Of a DNA stretch of 33,734 nt, positions 1 to 9,300 are shown in pieces. A program made the position numbers and the translations under genes. This stretch comes from JABHCC01 sp964444375. Lineage in GTDB: Bacteria; Bacteroidota; Bacteroidia; Bacteroidales; UBA12481. Each line of letters opens with the position of its first letter. The stretch's first letter is position 1. The notes under the pieces were generated by a model that searched no databases, was not told the DNA's origin, and saw only the letters and a list, made by a program, of their open reading frames with translations. The stretch is taken from NCBI GenBank assembly GCA_964444375.1, contig CAYUGX010000013.1, positions 1 through 33,734 of the forward strand, written 5' to 3'.

Positions 1-2
1 CA

Positions 3-698
3 CAGGTAGTTTTCCTAGGTATAGGTTTTGAAACAACAGCCCCAGCCTCAGCTGCAACTATACAGGAAGCCAAGCGAAAGAAAATATCCAATTTCTCCAT
101 GCTGGTGGCCCACAAAACCATGCCAGCTGCCATGGCAGCCATCTGCGAAGGTCAGGCCCAAATTGATGGTTTTATCTGTCCAGGTCACGTTTCCGCCATA
201 ACAGGAGCTCAGCTTTTCGATTTTCTAGCAAGCCGCTATAAGAAAAGTTGTGCTATATCGGGATTTGAGCCCCTTGACCTGGTAGAAAGCATCCTCATGC
301 TCATCAGACAGCAGAACACGAGGCAGTCCCAGGTTGACATTCAATATAAGCGGGCCGTATCTCAATCTGGCAATAAAAAAGCACAGTCGATTATGAATGA
401 AGTATTCGAGCCCGCTGTGGATTATTGGAGGGGTTTTGGAAAAATTGAGGATAGTGGACTGGCTCTCAGAAAGGAGTATGAAGAATTTGATGCTGGCAAA
501 CGATTTAAAATACCCACACAAATAGTGCCTGAACCATCAGGATGTGCCTGTGGCGAGATATTAACAGGAATAAAGCAGCCTCTCGATTGTTCACTTTTTG
601 CAAAGCAGTGTACACCAACCAATCCAATTGGAGCTTGCATGGTTTCAAACGAGGGTGCTTGTCACGCCTACTACAAATTTAAACCGACTAAGAACTGA
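3..698 (+). CDS. hypD: Hydrogenase expression/formation protein HypD (3' part)
   Basis: HypD is the Fe-S scaffold that works with HypC and HypE to build the Fe(CN)2CO group of [NiFe]-hydrogenases in the cytoplasm. The reading frame is open from base 3, so the start lies outside the window. About 231 codons are present, against roughly 360-380 for the family, so about 140 N-terminal residues are missing. The first visible residues carry the GFETTAP motif typical of HypD. The C-terminal third holds the conserved cysteine region: CACGE, then CSLFAKQC, then the PIGACMVSNEGAC segment. The first in-frame ATG in the window (base 99) is internal to the protein and is not a start. The stop lies two bases before the hypE ATG, so the two genes are almost certainly co-transcribed. 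The family call is very secure; only the truncation limits it. Confidence 0.95.
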   Translation, partial: QVVFLGIGFETTAPASAATIQEAKRKKISNFSMLVAHKTMPAAMAAICEGQAQIDGFICPGHVSAITGAQLFDFLASRYKKSCAISGFEPLDLVESILMLIRQQNTRQSQVDIQYKRAVSQSGNKKAQSIMNEVFEPAVDYWRGFGKIEDSGLALRKEYEEFDAGKRFKIPTQIVPEPSGCACGEILTGIKQPLDCSLFAKQCTPTNPIGACMVSNEGACHAYYKFKPTKN

Positions 699-700
699 CA

Positions 701-1714
701 ATGGATGATCGAATTACCCTGGCCCATGGAAGTGGGGGACTGGCCAGCCAAGAACTCATTGAGGAAGTTTTCTTTTCCGCTTTTGATAATCCTCAACTCG
801 ATGAAGCCGATGATGCTGCCCGGTTTTTGACTGATCAGGGGCAATGGTGCATGTCAACTGACAGTTTTGTCGTTCAACCCCAGGATTTTCCTGGCGGAGA
901 CATAGGTAAACTATCGATTTGCGGCACAGTAAATGACCTGGCTGTGGCGGGAGCAACCTCCTCCTTGATTAGTGTGGGTTTAATTCTTGAAGAAGGATTG
1001 TCCATGTCAGACCTAACCCGGTATATCAAATCTATGGCGAAAACTGCCAAGGAAGCCGGAGTGCAAATCGTAACAGGAGACACCAAAGTAGTAGCCGCAA
1101 ATCAATGTGATAAAATATACATCAATACCTCGGGAGTGGGCCCAATCAAGCCACATCATTATCCATACAATCAGCAAATTCCGGTTGAACCAGACCATGC
1201 CATCATCATCAACGGATATGTGGGAGATCATGGTATGGCCATTTTTTCTAGCCGTTATCCAGATCAGGTCAATACTCCCATCGTGTCTGACTGTGCTTGT
1301 TTAAATGATTTGATTCATACGGTTCTGGAAGCCAAAATTCAGATCAGTTTTATGAGAGATCCTACCCGGGGAGGAGTTGCCGGGGTACTAAATGAAATCG
1401 CCCGGTCTAAGCAGGTTGGGATTGAAATCGAAGCCAGCCAAATACCTGTCAGAGATGAAGTTGCCGGTTTGTGCGAATTGGTGGGCTTTGATCCGCTCTA
1501 CCTGGCAAATGAAGGCAAGTGTATTTTACTTTGTCCGAAAAACCACGCCGATAAAGTTCTGCAAGTCTTGCACAAACACCCACTTGGGAAACAAGCCCAA
1601 CTGATCGGTCAAACTTCCTCAGAACATCCAGGCAAAGTTGTCATGATCACACCCTATGGTGGCAAAAGATTGCTCGACCCCTTAATTTCAGACCAACTCC
1701 CCAGAATTTGCTAA
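701..1714 (+). CDS. hypE: Carbamoyl dehydratase HypE, hydrogenase maturation
   Basis: HypE takes a carbamoyl group from HypF onto its C-terminal cysteine, dehydrates it with ATP to a thiocyanate, and hands cyanide to iron on the HypC-HypD complex. The 337-residue product has the expected length. It begins with the N-terminal HGSGG motif (about residues 9-13) of the PurM/SelD-like ATP-binding fold, and it has a GDTKVV element near residue 126 and a DPTRGG element near residue 221. The last four residues are PRIC, so the essential C-terminal cysteine (C337) is present. It follows hypD after a two-base gap. No hydrogenase structural gene is in the window; the rest of the hyp locus would lie to the left. 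It converges on gdhA. Confidence 0.97.
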   Translation: MDDRITLAHGSGGLASQELIEEVFFSAFDNPQLDEADDAARFLTDQGQWCMSTDSFVVQPQDFPGGDIGKLSICGTVNDLAVAGATSSLISVGLILEEGLSMSDLTRYIKSMAKTAKEAGVQIVTGDTKVVAANQCDKIYINTSGVGPIKPHHYPYNQQIPVEPDHAIIINGYVGDHGMAIFSSRYPDQVNTPIVSDCACLNDLIHTVLEAKIQISFMRDPTRGGVAGVLNEIARSKQVGIEIEASQIPVRDEVAGLCELVGFDPLYLANEGKCILLCPKNHADKVLQVLHKHPLGKQAQLIGQTSSEHPGKVVMITPYGGKRLLDPLISDQLPRIC

Positions 1715-1746
1715 GGAAAAGAGCAAGGCCAGTACACTCTCTATAT

Positions 1747-1807
1747 TACTCTTAATCCTATTCTTACTCCCGATCCAACTCCTACTCCTATCTCCAACTC
1801 CTATACC
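1747..1807 (-). repeat. Degenerate purine-rich hexamer array after gdhA
   Basis: About ten six-base units run between hypE and gdhA and overlap the final TAG of the intact gdhA frame (1801-1803). Read on the plus strand, the units are TACTCT, TAATCC, TATTCT, TACTCC, CGATCC, AACTCC, TACTCC, a seven-base TATCTCC, AACTCC and TATACC. On the gdhA coding strand this is a GGAGTA/AGAATA-like purine-rich series that begins at the stop codon. It is a diverged relative of the clean AGARTA array at 23739-23810. Confidence 0.7.
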
Positions 1808-1974
1808 ACCCCCTGATCAACCATCGCATTGGCAACCTTCAGGAAACCGGCAACATTCGCCCCTTTCACATAATCCACATAGCCACCATCAAGAGTACCG
1901 TACCGTACGCATTGTTCATGTATGTCCTGCATGATGCGATGTAGTTTTTCGTCCACTTCTTCACGTGACCAGTT
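1801..1974 (-). pseudogene. gdhA: Detached C-terminal part of gdhA behind an in-frame TAG
   Basis: Reading on past the TAG at 1975-1977 in the same frame gives 57 further sense codons and then a TAG at 1801-1803. They begin NWSREEVDEKLH and include the segments DYVKGANVAGF and KVANAMVDQG. These match the normal C-terminus of hexameric NADP-type glutamate dehydrogenases. With this tail the product would be 444 residues counting the amber position, against 447 in E. coli GdhA. No frameshift or second stop is seen, so this is one nonsense change that is either recent or a sequencing error. Confidence 0.85.
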
Positions 1975-3135
1975 CTAGTTCATAGAGTTCTGAGTCATTT
2001 CCAATCCTGAAACAGATACCCCACCCGCATTGGCAGCTTTACCAGGGCCATATAGAATTTTATTATCCAGGAAGACTTCAATTGCATCTGGGGTAGAAGG
2101 CATGTTTGCACCTTCACTTACACAAATACAACCATTCTCAATAAGTATCTTGGCATCATTACCATCTAACTCATTCTGAGTGGCACATGGTAAAGCAATA
2201 TCACAAGGCACCTCCCAAGGTCGCTTACCCTTATGGAACTCAACGCCAAATTCAAGAGCATAGGGCTGAACGATGTCGTTGTTGGTAGCACGCAATTCAA
2301 GCATGTAATCAATTTTCTCACCAGAAATTCCGGCCGGATCATAGACATAACCATCAGGACCGGACAATGTAACTACTTTACCACCAAGCTCAGTGGCCTT
2401 CAACACAGCTCCCCATGCAACATTTCCAAAACCTGAAACACAAACCGTCTTTCCTTCGAAACTTTCACCTCGGGTTTTAAGCATTTCATTGGCAAAATAT
2501 ACATTACCAAATCCAGTGGCTTCAGGCCGAATGAGTGAACCACCCCAGGCCCCGCCTTTTCCAGTTAAAACACCCGTGTTTTCTCTAGCAAGTTTTCGGT
2601 ACATGCCGTACAAAAAACCAATCTCGCGCCCACCAACACCAATATCACCAGCCGGCACATCCGTTTCAGGACCGATCAGCTTCCACAATTCTAACATGAA
2701 AGCCTGGCAATACCTCATTATTTCAGCATCAGATTTCCCCTTGGGATTGAAATCAGAACCACCTTTTGCACCACCCATCGGCAATGTAGTTAGCGAATTC
2801 TTGAAAATCTGCTCAAAACCCAGAAACTTAAGAATACTCAGGTTAACACTCGGGTGAAATCTAAGTCCACCTTTATAGGGACCAATGGCATTATTAAATT
2901 GTATCCGGTATCCCAGATTGACATTAACTTTACCCTCATCATCTGTCCAAGGCACTTTAAAAGTTAATACCCGATCTGGTTCAATAATGCGTTCTATAAT
3001 TCCGGCAGAATTAAATTGGGGATATTCATCATAAATCTCCTCAACCGATTCAAGTACTTCTCTTACAGCTTGAAGGTATTCCTGCTCACCAGGGTGCTTC
3101 TTTTCAAGCTCAATCATTATTTTTTCGACATTCAT
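1975..3135 (-). CDS. gdhA: NADP-type glutamate dehydrogenase, C-terminally truncated by TAG
   Basis: Glutamate dehydrogenase reductively aminates 2-oxoglutarate to glutamate, usually with NADPH in this subfamily. As it stands the frame gives 386 residues. The substrate-binding half shows the active-site lysine motif PMGGAKGG (about residues 122-129), followed by DFNPKGKS, PAGDIGVGGREIG and the coenzyme loop SGFGNVAWGA (about 236-245). The product ends at MTQNSMN, where homologues continue for roughly 57 more residues; those codons are present downstream (1801-1974). The lost part packs against the catalytic core in known structures, so the truncated protein is probably inactive or unstable unless the TAG is read through. 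ATG at 3135 gives a family-like N-terminus and lies about 60 bases downstream of a good Bacteroidetes-type promoter. It converges on hypE. Confidence 0.92.
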   Translation of the reverse strand: MNVEKIMIELEKKHPGEQEYLQAVREVLESVEEIYDEYPQFNSAGIIERIIEPDRVLTFKVPWTDDEGKVNVNLGYRIQFNNAIGPYKGGLRFHPSVNLSILKFLGFEQIFKNSLTTLPMGGAKGGSDFNPKGKSDAEIMRYCQAFMLELWKLIGPETDVPAGDIGVGGREIGFLYGMYRKLARENTGVLTGKGGAWGGSLIRPEATGFGNVYFANEMLKTRGESFEGKTVCVSGFGNVAWGAVLKATELGGKVVTLSGPDGYVYDPAGISGEKIDYMLELRATNNDIVQPYALEFGVEFHKGKRPWEVPCDIALPCATQNELDGNDAKILIENGCICVSEGANMPSTPDAIEVFLDNKILYGPGKAANAGGVSVSGLEMTQNSMN

Positions 3136-3201
3136 TACTGCGTCTTTTAGATAACTTAAAGGTTAATTCTAGATCCCACGATCATTGCAAAAAATGTAAA
3201 T

Positions 3202-3234
3202 CAAAAGTAGATGGTCTGTGTTGAGATTTCCAAA
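3202..3234 (-). promoter_or_regulatory. Bacteroidetes-type promoter of gdhA
   Basis: On the minus strand TTTG (3231-3234) is followed, after 21 bases, by TACTTTTG (3202-3209), a full match to the -7 consensus TAnnTTTG. Spacing and boxes fit the Bacteroidetes sigma-70 (-33/-7) pattern. It predicts a transcript start near 3195 and a leader of about 60 bases. Confidence 0.65.
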
Positions 3235-3288
3235 TACTTTTATCACTAATATTCATGATTTTACTCAGTATTAATCAGACATAACTAG

Positions 3289-6200
3289 TTAATCATCAGG
3301 TAAATTATTATCACCTACCGGATAAACTGTATGCTCCGGTTTCAGTACAGTGCCAGTATTTTTACGCCCATCGATCTTCACAATCAGGTTCTCATTAAAA
3401 CGGATGTGTCGCAGATACTGATTTTCACTCTGAGCAGGTATCTTATCCAGGTAGCTTACATCATAAAATCCATCCTTGATGTATGGGTTAATGGTAAAAT
3501 ATCCTACTCTGAAAGAAGTCAGATTTTGAAAAAAATGAGTACCCTGTGAGGGATCAATTCGATAATCAGGAAGACCCGATTCAACAATCAAACGAGCTGC
3601 CGATATTTGGGGCCATTTGACGGGGATTCCTAGCCAGGGATCACTCGATCCCCAACGACCAGGACCAACAAGAATATAATTGCGCTTATCCCTGATCATT
3701 TCTTCATTCAGCTGTTCAACTGCCAAGGCAATAGACTGGCTGTCGGCGGCCCTAAAACAATCAGGTTTCACATACACAAAATCACATATGCCGTGAATTA
3801 AGCCATTACCCAGAGCAGAATGAGAAAGTATAATGGTTTGCTCCTGAGAAACTGATTCCAAATCGACCTGAGCATCATCAGTTGTTTCTACAATGGGTCG
3901 AATTTGTAAAAAGTTGAAGATCTTAGGTGTTCCTTTGGGCACATCCAGATTAAATGCAAACTCAATTTCAATCGGATTATTCATTTCCTGCTCGCCAGTT
4001 TTGAGTAAGGTTTGAACAATCTCAGCCAATGGATACCTATCGTGTTTCAAAATAGAATTGAAAGTAACAACCTTTTTCCCCTGGCCATTAAAGCTATCTC
4101 GTATTACCTGATTATCAAAATCATAACTGGAAGCCACATAGCGTAAGGCTCCGTCGGATTCAGCTTCTTTGATACGAAGTTTTTTTATATTAACACCATC
4201 ATCGACAGACGCCCTGAAGCTGTCATTCATGAGATCCAAAGCATAAAACTCTTTCTGAGTCTCACGTAGAGATGATTCTGCAGAAGACAGTTGCAAGACC
4301 TTCTTTGGGTAACTCGGTGAAAAACGTAATCCTGTTCCGCCCTCAACAATCATACGTCCTAAACCAAAGGCGATCTTGGTAATTCCATCACTACTTTTCT
4401 CCTGACCAATCGGATAAAAATTCACAGACCGCGCCACTCCCGATAGTGTAGGATAAAACAAATTGCCGTATCGTGTGCCACAGACTTCCTGTAAAATAAT
4501 GGCCATCCGCTCAGTATCAATCAAGTTATGAGTGGCTGCCATATAAGCCTTTGAGCTCTTAAAATAGACCGATGCATAAACTGATTTAATGGCATCAGTC
4601 AACATCATCATCATTCGTTTCTTATCTGATTCGCTTTTTGGAATCATGAAGGTACTGTAAATACCTGCAAATGGCTGATAATGTGAATCTTCAAGTAATG
4701 ATGAGGAACGAATTGCAATTGGCCCCCGCACCACTCGTACAAAGGCCTCCAAATCTTCATAAATTCGAACAGGTAAAGTAGCATTTGCAAAGACTTGCAA
4801 AATTTGCTCATCACTTAATTTGGAAGTAGATACCCGCCACAGGTTGTTCAGATCCATGAATTCCTCAAAAATCTCTGTGGATAACACCACAGTTCTGGGT
4901 ATAGTAATCAATATCCCATCCCACCTGTTTATCAACCTATTACGCTTTATAAAAGAATCAATAAATGCCAATCCCCTGGCTTTGCCACCCAATGAACCCT
5001 CTCCTATCCGTGAGAATAGCATGTACTCATCAAAACGCTCTTTATCGAATTTTGAGATCACGCCTCGGGCTTTTGCCATCCGGTAGGAAGAAATTACCCG
5101 ATAGATATAATTACGTGTGGCATCCACCCCACCAAACTCCTCGAGTTTTTTATATTTCAAATGGGCAGCAATCTGGAAAAAAGCCCGGGCATTCAGCCAT
5201 TTTGATATGTCGTTGTTATTGAAATGATGTTTTAGAGAGTGTTCTGGTACTTTTAGAATGGCACGTTGTAACTCTCTTAGATTTGAGGCTCGGCCAATTT
5301 CTTCATGGGTCACCTTGTCTCTGAATATGAAATCACCAAACGCCATATTCTGAACCATGAACCGCTTGAGCTCATTCTCAAGGGTTTTAGAATACTTGTG
5401 AATGAAAGCCACCTTGATTTTTTGTGCCTTGGCCTGGTTCGCCAATTCTGACGACTGCAACAGGAAGGGTATCAGGGGATGCTTTTTTCTGACCTTTTCG
5501 CAAAACCGAAAGCCAGCCTCTTTGTCTTTTTTCCCATCCCGTTTATACGATATGTCAGAAATAATTCCCAGCAAAGACTCCTGGTTCTGTTCGTAATACG
5601 ATACTGCCTGCTCGTAATCCGTGGCCAGAAGAATTTTCGGTCGACCCCGCATTCGCAACATCTTCTTATGCTCATTAAGCCCCTCTAACATGAACGATTT
5701 TGATTGCTTGAAAACGATCTTATAGATGTTGGGGAGATATGATGAGTAGTAGCGAATCGAGTCTTCAACCAGCAAGATGGTTTGCACACCGACTTCATGA
5801 ACATCATGCTCCATATTCATCCGGTCTTCGATCAATTTAATAATGGCCAATAACAAATCAGCCTGACCCAACCAGGAGAAGACGTAATCGATGGCACTCA
5901 GATCTTCATTCTCAAGCTTCATAGAGACTTCACGTGAGAAATGGGTCAGTACCACAATCGGAACTGCAGGATAATCAACCTTTATTCTTTTTGATACTTC
6001 AAAAGCATCCAGGTCGCCGACACTAAGCATTGAAATGACCAGGTCTATATGCTCAGCGGCTAATTTGTGCAGTGCTTCAGCTCCGTTATGTGCATGGATA
6101 AAAACAGGGGGATAACGCAAACTCAGCGACACATATTCATTGAAAATCTGCTCATCAATGCGGCCATCTTCCTCTAACATAAAAAAATCATAATGACTAC

Positions 6201-6312
6201 AGATGATCAGTACCCTATAGATTCTTTTCTGCATCAGGTTACTGAATTCAGCTTCACTGAATTCAAACCGATCTGGACCGGCAAGAGCCTTCCTTTTTTG
6301 ATTTTCACGCAT
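3289..6312 (-). CDS. Receiver/PEP-pyruvate ATP-grasp fusion protein, short paralogue
   Basis: This 1007-residue protein is predicted to be cytoplasmic; its biochemical role is unknown. Residues about 30-165 look like a receiver fold whose acceptor position is lost. Residues about 177-320 form a second receiver with E183-D184, acceptor D253, S287 and K306, carrying an insertion of roughly 30 residues. A linker leads to a PPDK/PEP-synthase-type ATP-grasp domain: GSLGGKARG (439-447), IPRTVVLS, the IRSSSLLEDS nucleotide-binding motif (534-543), EIE (782-784) and LQIRP (802-806). A C-terminal domain with VGPGRWGSSDPWLGIPV (882-898) follows. The swivelling phosphohistidine domain and the PEP/pyruvate TIM barrel of true PEP synthase are absent, so calling it PEP synthase would be wrong. 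It follows its larger paralogue after 23 bases, probably in one operon. Confidence 0.85.
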   Translation of the reverse strand: MRENQKRKALAGPDRFEFSEAEFSNLMQKRIYRVLIICSHYDFFMLEEDGRIDEQIFNEYVSLSLRYPPVFIHAHNGAEALHKLAAEHIDLVISMLSVGDLDAFEVSKRIKVDYPAVPIVVLTHFSREVSMKLENEDLSAIDYVFSWLGQADLLLAIIKLIEDRMNMEHDVHEVGVQTILLVEDSIRYYSSYLPNIYKIVFKQSKSFMLEGLNEHKKMLRMRGRPKILLATDYEQAVSYYEQNQESLLGIISDISYKRDGKKDKEAGFRFCEKVRKKHPLIPFLLQSSELANQAKAQKIKVAFIHKYSKTLENELKRFMVQNMAFGDFIFRDKVTHEEIGRASNLRELQRAILKVPEHSLKHHFNNNDISKWLNARAFFQIAAHLKYKKLEEFGGVDATRNYIYRVISSYRMAKARGVISKFDKERFDEYMLFSRIGEGSLGGKARGLAFIDSFIKRNRLINRWDGILITIPRTVVLSTEIFEEFMDLNNLWRVSTSKLSDEQILQVFANATLPVRIYEDLEAFVRVVRGPIAIRSSSLLEDSHYQPFAGIYSTFMIPKSESDKKRMMMMLTDAIKSVYASVYFKSSKAYMAATHNLIDTERMAIILQEVCGTRYGNLFYPTLSGVARSVNFYPIGQEKSSDGITKIAFGLGRMIVEGGTGLRFSPSYPKKVLQLSSAESSLRETQKEFYALDLMNDSFRASVDDGVNIKKLRIKEAESDGALRYVASSYDFDNQVIRDSFNGQGKKVVTFNSILKHDRYPLAEIVQTLLKTGEQEMNNPIEIEFAFNLDVPKGTPKIFNFLQIRPIVETTDDAQVDLESVSQEQTIILSHSALGNGLIHGICDFVYVKPDCFRAADSQSIALAVEQLNEEMIRDKRNYILVGPGRWGSSDPWLGIPVKWPQISAARLIVESGLPDYRIDPSQGTHFFQNLTSFRVGYFTINPYIKDGFYDVSYLDKIPAQSENQYLRHIRFNENLIVKIDGRKNTGTVLKPEHTVYPVGDNNLPDD

Positions 6313-6335
6313 AAATCATTCTTACCTAAACTTAG

Positions 6336-9300
6336 CTATGCAGGTTTCGTGGTTCTAATTAAAGCCTTCCGCTTTTTGCCATCCATCACGATCTCCAGTG
6401 CCTGATCAAAGCGTACATGTGAAAAATAGGTGGTGTCAGTAATTAGCTTTTGTTGCTTTAGAAGATCATAGTTGATAAAATTCTTGCCGCCCTCATGAAT
6501 CGAGAAATAACCAACATTCATCGATGTTACATTGTGAAAAAAATGAGATCCTAGTGAGGCATCCAATGGAAATCCCTCAAGTTCAGTTTCAACAATCACC
6601 CGGGCTTTTGAGATCTGCGGCCATGAAACTGGAATACCGATAAAAGGATCACGGGTACCCCATCGTCCTGGACCTATGAGTATAAAATTATCTCCCTTGC
6701 TTCGCATCATATCGTTGAGTGCCATCACTTCAGCAGCCATTTCCTTTGTTTTCAGCTTATTGAAACGATCTGGATGCACATAGATAACATCACGAACACT
6801 ATCAATTATTCCATTGCCCAGGCTCTTTTCTGCATACAATAGCGTATTCTCAGGCTCAACATCATCCAGTTTTACCTTATAATGGTCTTCATTCCCAACC
6901 ATGGGTTTAATCTGAAGTAAATAAAATGAGGCCCGGAATTTTGAATCCTTGTCCAGGTCAATCGCATATTCGATCTCAACGGGGGTGCCAATGGCCTCCT
7001 GTACTACATCCAGTAAAACTTCAATCGTTTTTGCCAGTGGGGTATAACCATATTGCAGGATATCAGCAAAATTGAGAATTCTGGGCCCTTGAGCATGCAA
7101 ACCAGGTGTAATAACATCATTATTCGGATCGTAGACAGAAGCCAGGTGGGTCAGGGTACCATGTTTCTCAGCTTCAGAAATCGGAAGTTCAATAATGCCT
7201 TCATCTTCCCCTTCTACCAGGTTCAAGTTGCTTTGCGACAAATCTGCTGCATAATACTTGACCTGAGAAGCTTTGAACTGGTCTTTTTCTGTTGAGTTTT
7301 GAATAGTGGGATACTTGGGTGAAAACCGCCAGGCTTTTTCGCCCTCAACTACATAGCGCCCCAAGCCCAAAGCAACAACAGCCAATCCATCTTGTGGTTC
7401 CATATGTGCAACCGGATAATAATTGTAGGATTGAGCAGTTCCACTGATGTGTGGATAATAATAATCATCATAGTAGTTACCAACCAATTCCTGTATGATG
7501 ACGGCCATCTTCTCTTCCTCAACTTTATAATGGACAGCTTCAAAATAGGTTCTAGCCTCAGTTGAAAAGATAGAGGCATACACCATCTTGATGGCATCCT
7601 GTAGTTGCCGGTATCGAACGTTAAAGTCAGGATCTGAGTTCGGCAAAAAGTAGGTCTCAAAAATTCCGGCAAAAGGATGAAGCAAAGAATCTTCAAAAAT
7701 ACTTGAAGAACGTATGGCCAGAGGCTTGTTAATTAATCGAATAAAAGTTTTAAGCTTCTTCTTTAACTCAAAGGAGAGTTCACCCTGTATGAAATGCTGA
7801 CGTATTTCACGGTAATTGTCCAAATCCATTACACGGGTGAGCAAGTCGTTTCGTTCCATGAACAACTGAAACTCATCGGTTCCTATAATCGCCGTTCTGG
7901 GTGTCTTAATGACCATCTCGGGAACGATTTCGGAAAAATCAAGGTTATTAATGACGGTATTGATAAAAGCTAAACCGCGTCCCTTCCCACCTAATGAGCC
8001 AGTACCAAATGAAACAATGTTGCGCCAATCGAGGATAGCAGATTCATCAAAATTTATGACTTTACCCTTATCCTTATCGATCCGGTAATTCTCAATGACA
8101 GTCAGGATATATTCGCGCAGTTCTTTAGGGGTATCAAAATCCGAGGCCTGAATGGGATTTATAATTTTTGCCAGATGGATTTCTCCACGAGCCATTAACC
8201 ACAACGAGAAATGGTTCTTTAATGCATGATATAGGATGGATTCGTCAGGTATGGTCCGAAGTTGCTTTTCAAAATCCTTCATCGATCTGGCCACAGCAAT
8301 CTTTCGTCCTTCATTGTCCCGGTATATAAAATGTCCGTACCCCAATGAATACGTGATGAAAGTCTTCAGATCCTGAAGCAGGGTTTCTGAGTTCTTATTC
8401 ATAAAGGTGGCCTTCAAATCAATAGCGGCTGATTCAAATCGAGAATCTGACGACTGCAGGATAGTAGGTAATTCTGATCTATGAGAATGCACATACTTTA
8501 GGAAACTCACACCGGCAGTCTCATCGGTCTTACCTCCCCGGCCAAACTTGACATCTGAAATTACGCAAGCCAGATAATCCTGGTAACGCATGAAATATGA
8601 AATGGCTTCTTCGTAATTCGTTGCGAGTACAATCTTTGTGCGCGCCCTCATTCTCGATATCTTCTCTAATTCATTGGTATTTGCCTCGGCAATTAACTCC
8701 TGTGTTTGCTCAAACACAAGGGTATAAAGCATGGGCAAATATCTTGAATAATACCGGGGCGAATCCTCAACAAGCAGGATTACCCTGACCAATCCCACCT
8801 TGGTGTCATTCTCGAGATTCATCTTATCCTCAAGCAGCTTCACCATCGCGAAAAATATCTTTGAATCCCCATTCCACACAAACAACTGGTCAAGTGATGG
8901 AATGGCCGCTTCGGGAGATTCAAATAGCCCAACCTTTGAATTGTTATTGAGCAGGAGAAATACTTTTGTATCTGGATGCCTTTTTCGAATTCGTTCACTC
9001 AATCGAATTGGATAACGTGTATCCACTCCTGCCATCAGGATAACAAAGTCAAAATCCCGCTCCTTAAGTATCTCCATGGCAGCCTGAGGAGATGTTACCC
9101 CTGTAATGCGAGGTAAGGAAGACAGAGACAAGTGATAGATCTCCCCCATTGCCTGCTCAAAAAACCGGTCTTCGTTCTCCAGGATATAGGTGTCATAAAG
9201 AGTGGCGACAAGTAGAATCTCACTGACCTTGTACTTCATTAGGTCATGAAAAATATTCTTATCTGCGGTTTGTTTGTTAAGAAATCGCTGAAGCAATTGC

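Noticed and set aside
1975..1977. TAG read as a sense codon (stop reassignment)
   Set aside because: TAG also ends normal full-length genes in the window, for example manA at 24798-24800 and the histidine kinase at 29141-29143.
2393..2857. Plus-strand frame of 154 codons opposite gdhA
   Set aside because: It is fully antisense to a strongly conserved gene, with no recognisable protein features.
3282..3291. TAACTAGTTA palindrome at the end of the short fusion gene
   Set aside because: It is ten AT-rich bases overlapping a stop codon, without a T-tract or second copy; a chance occurrence is likely.
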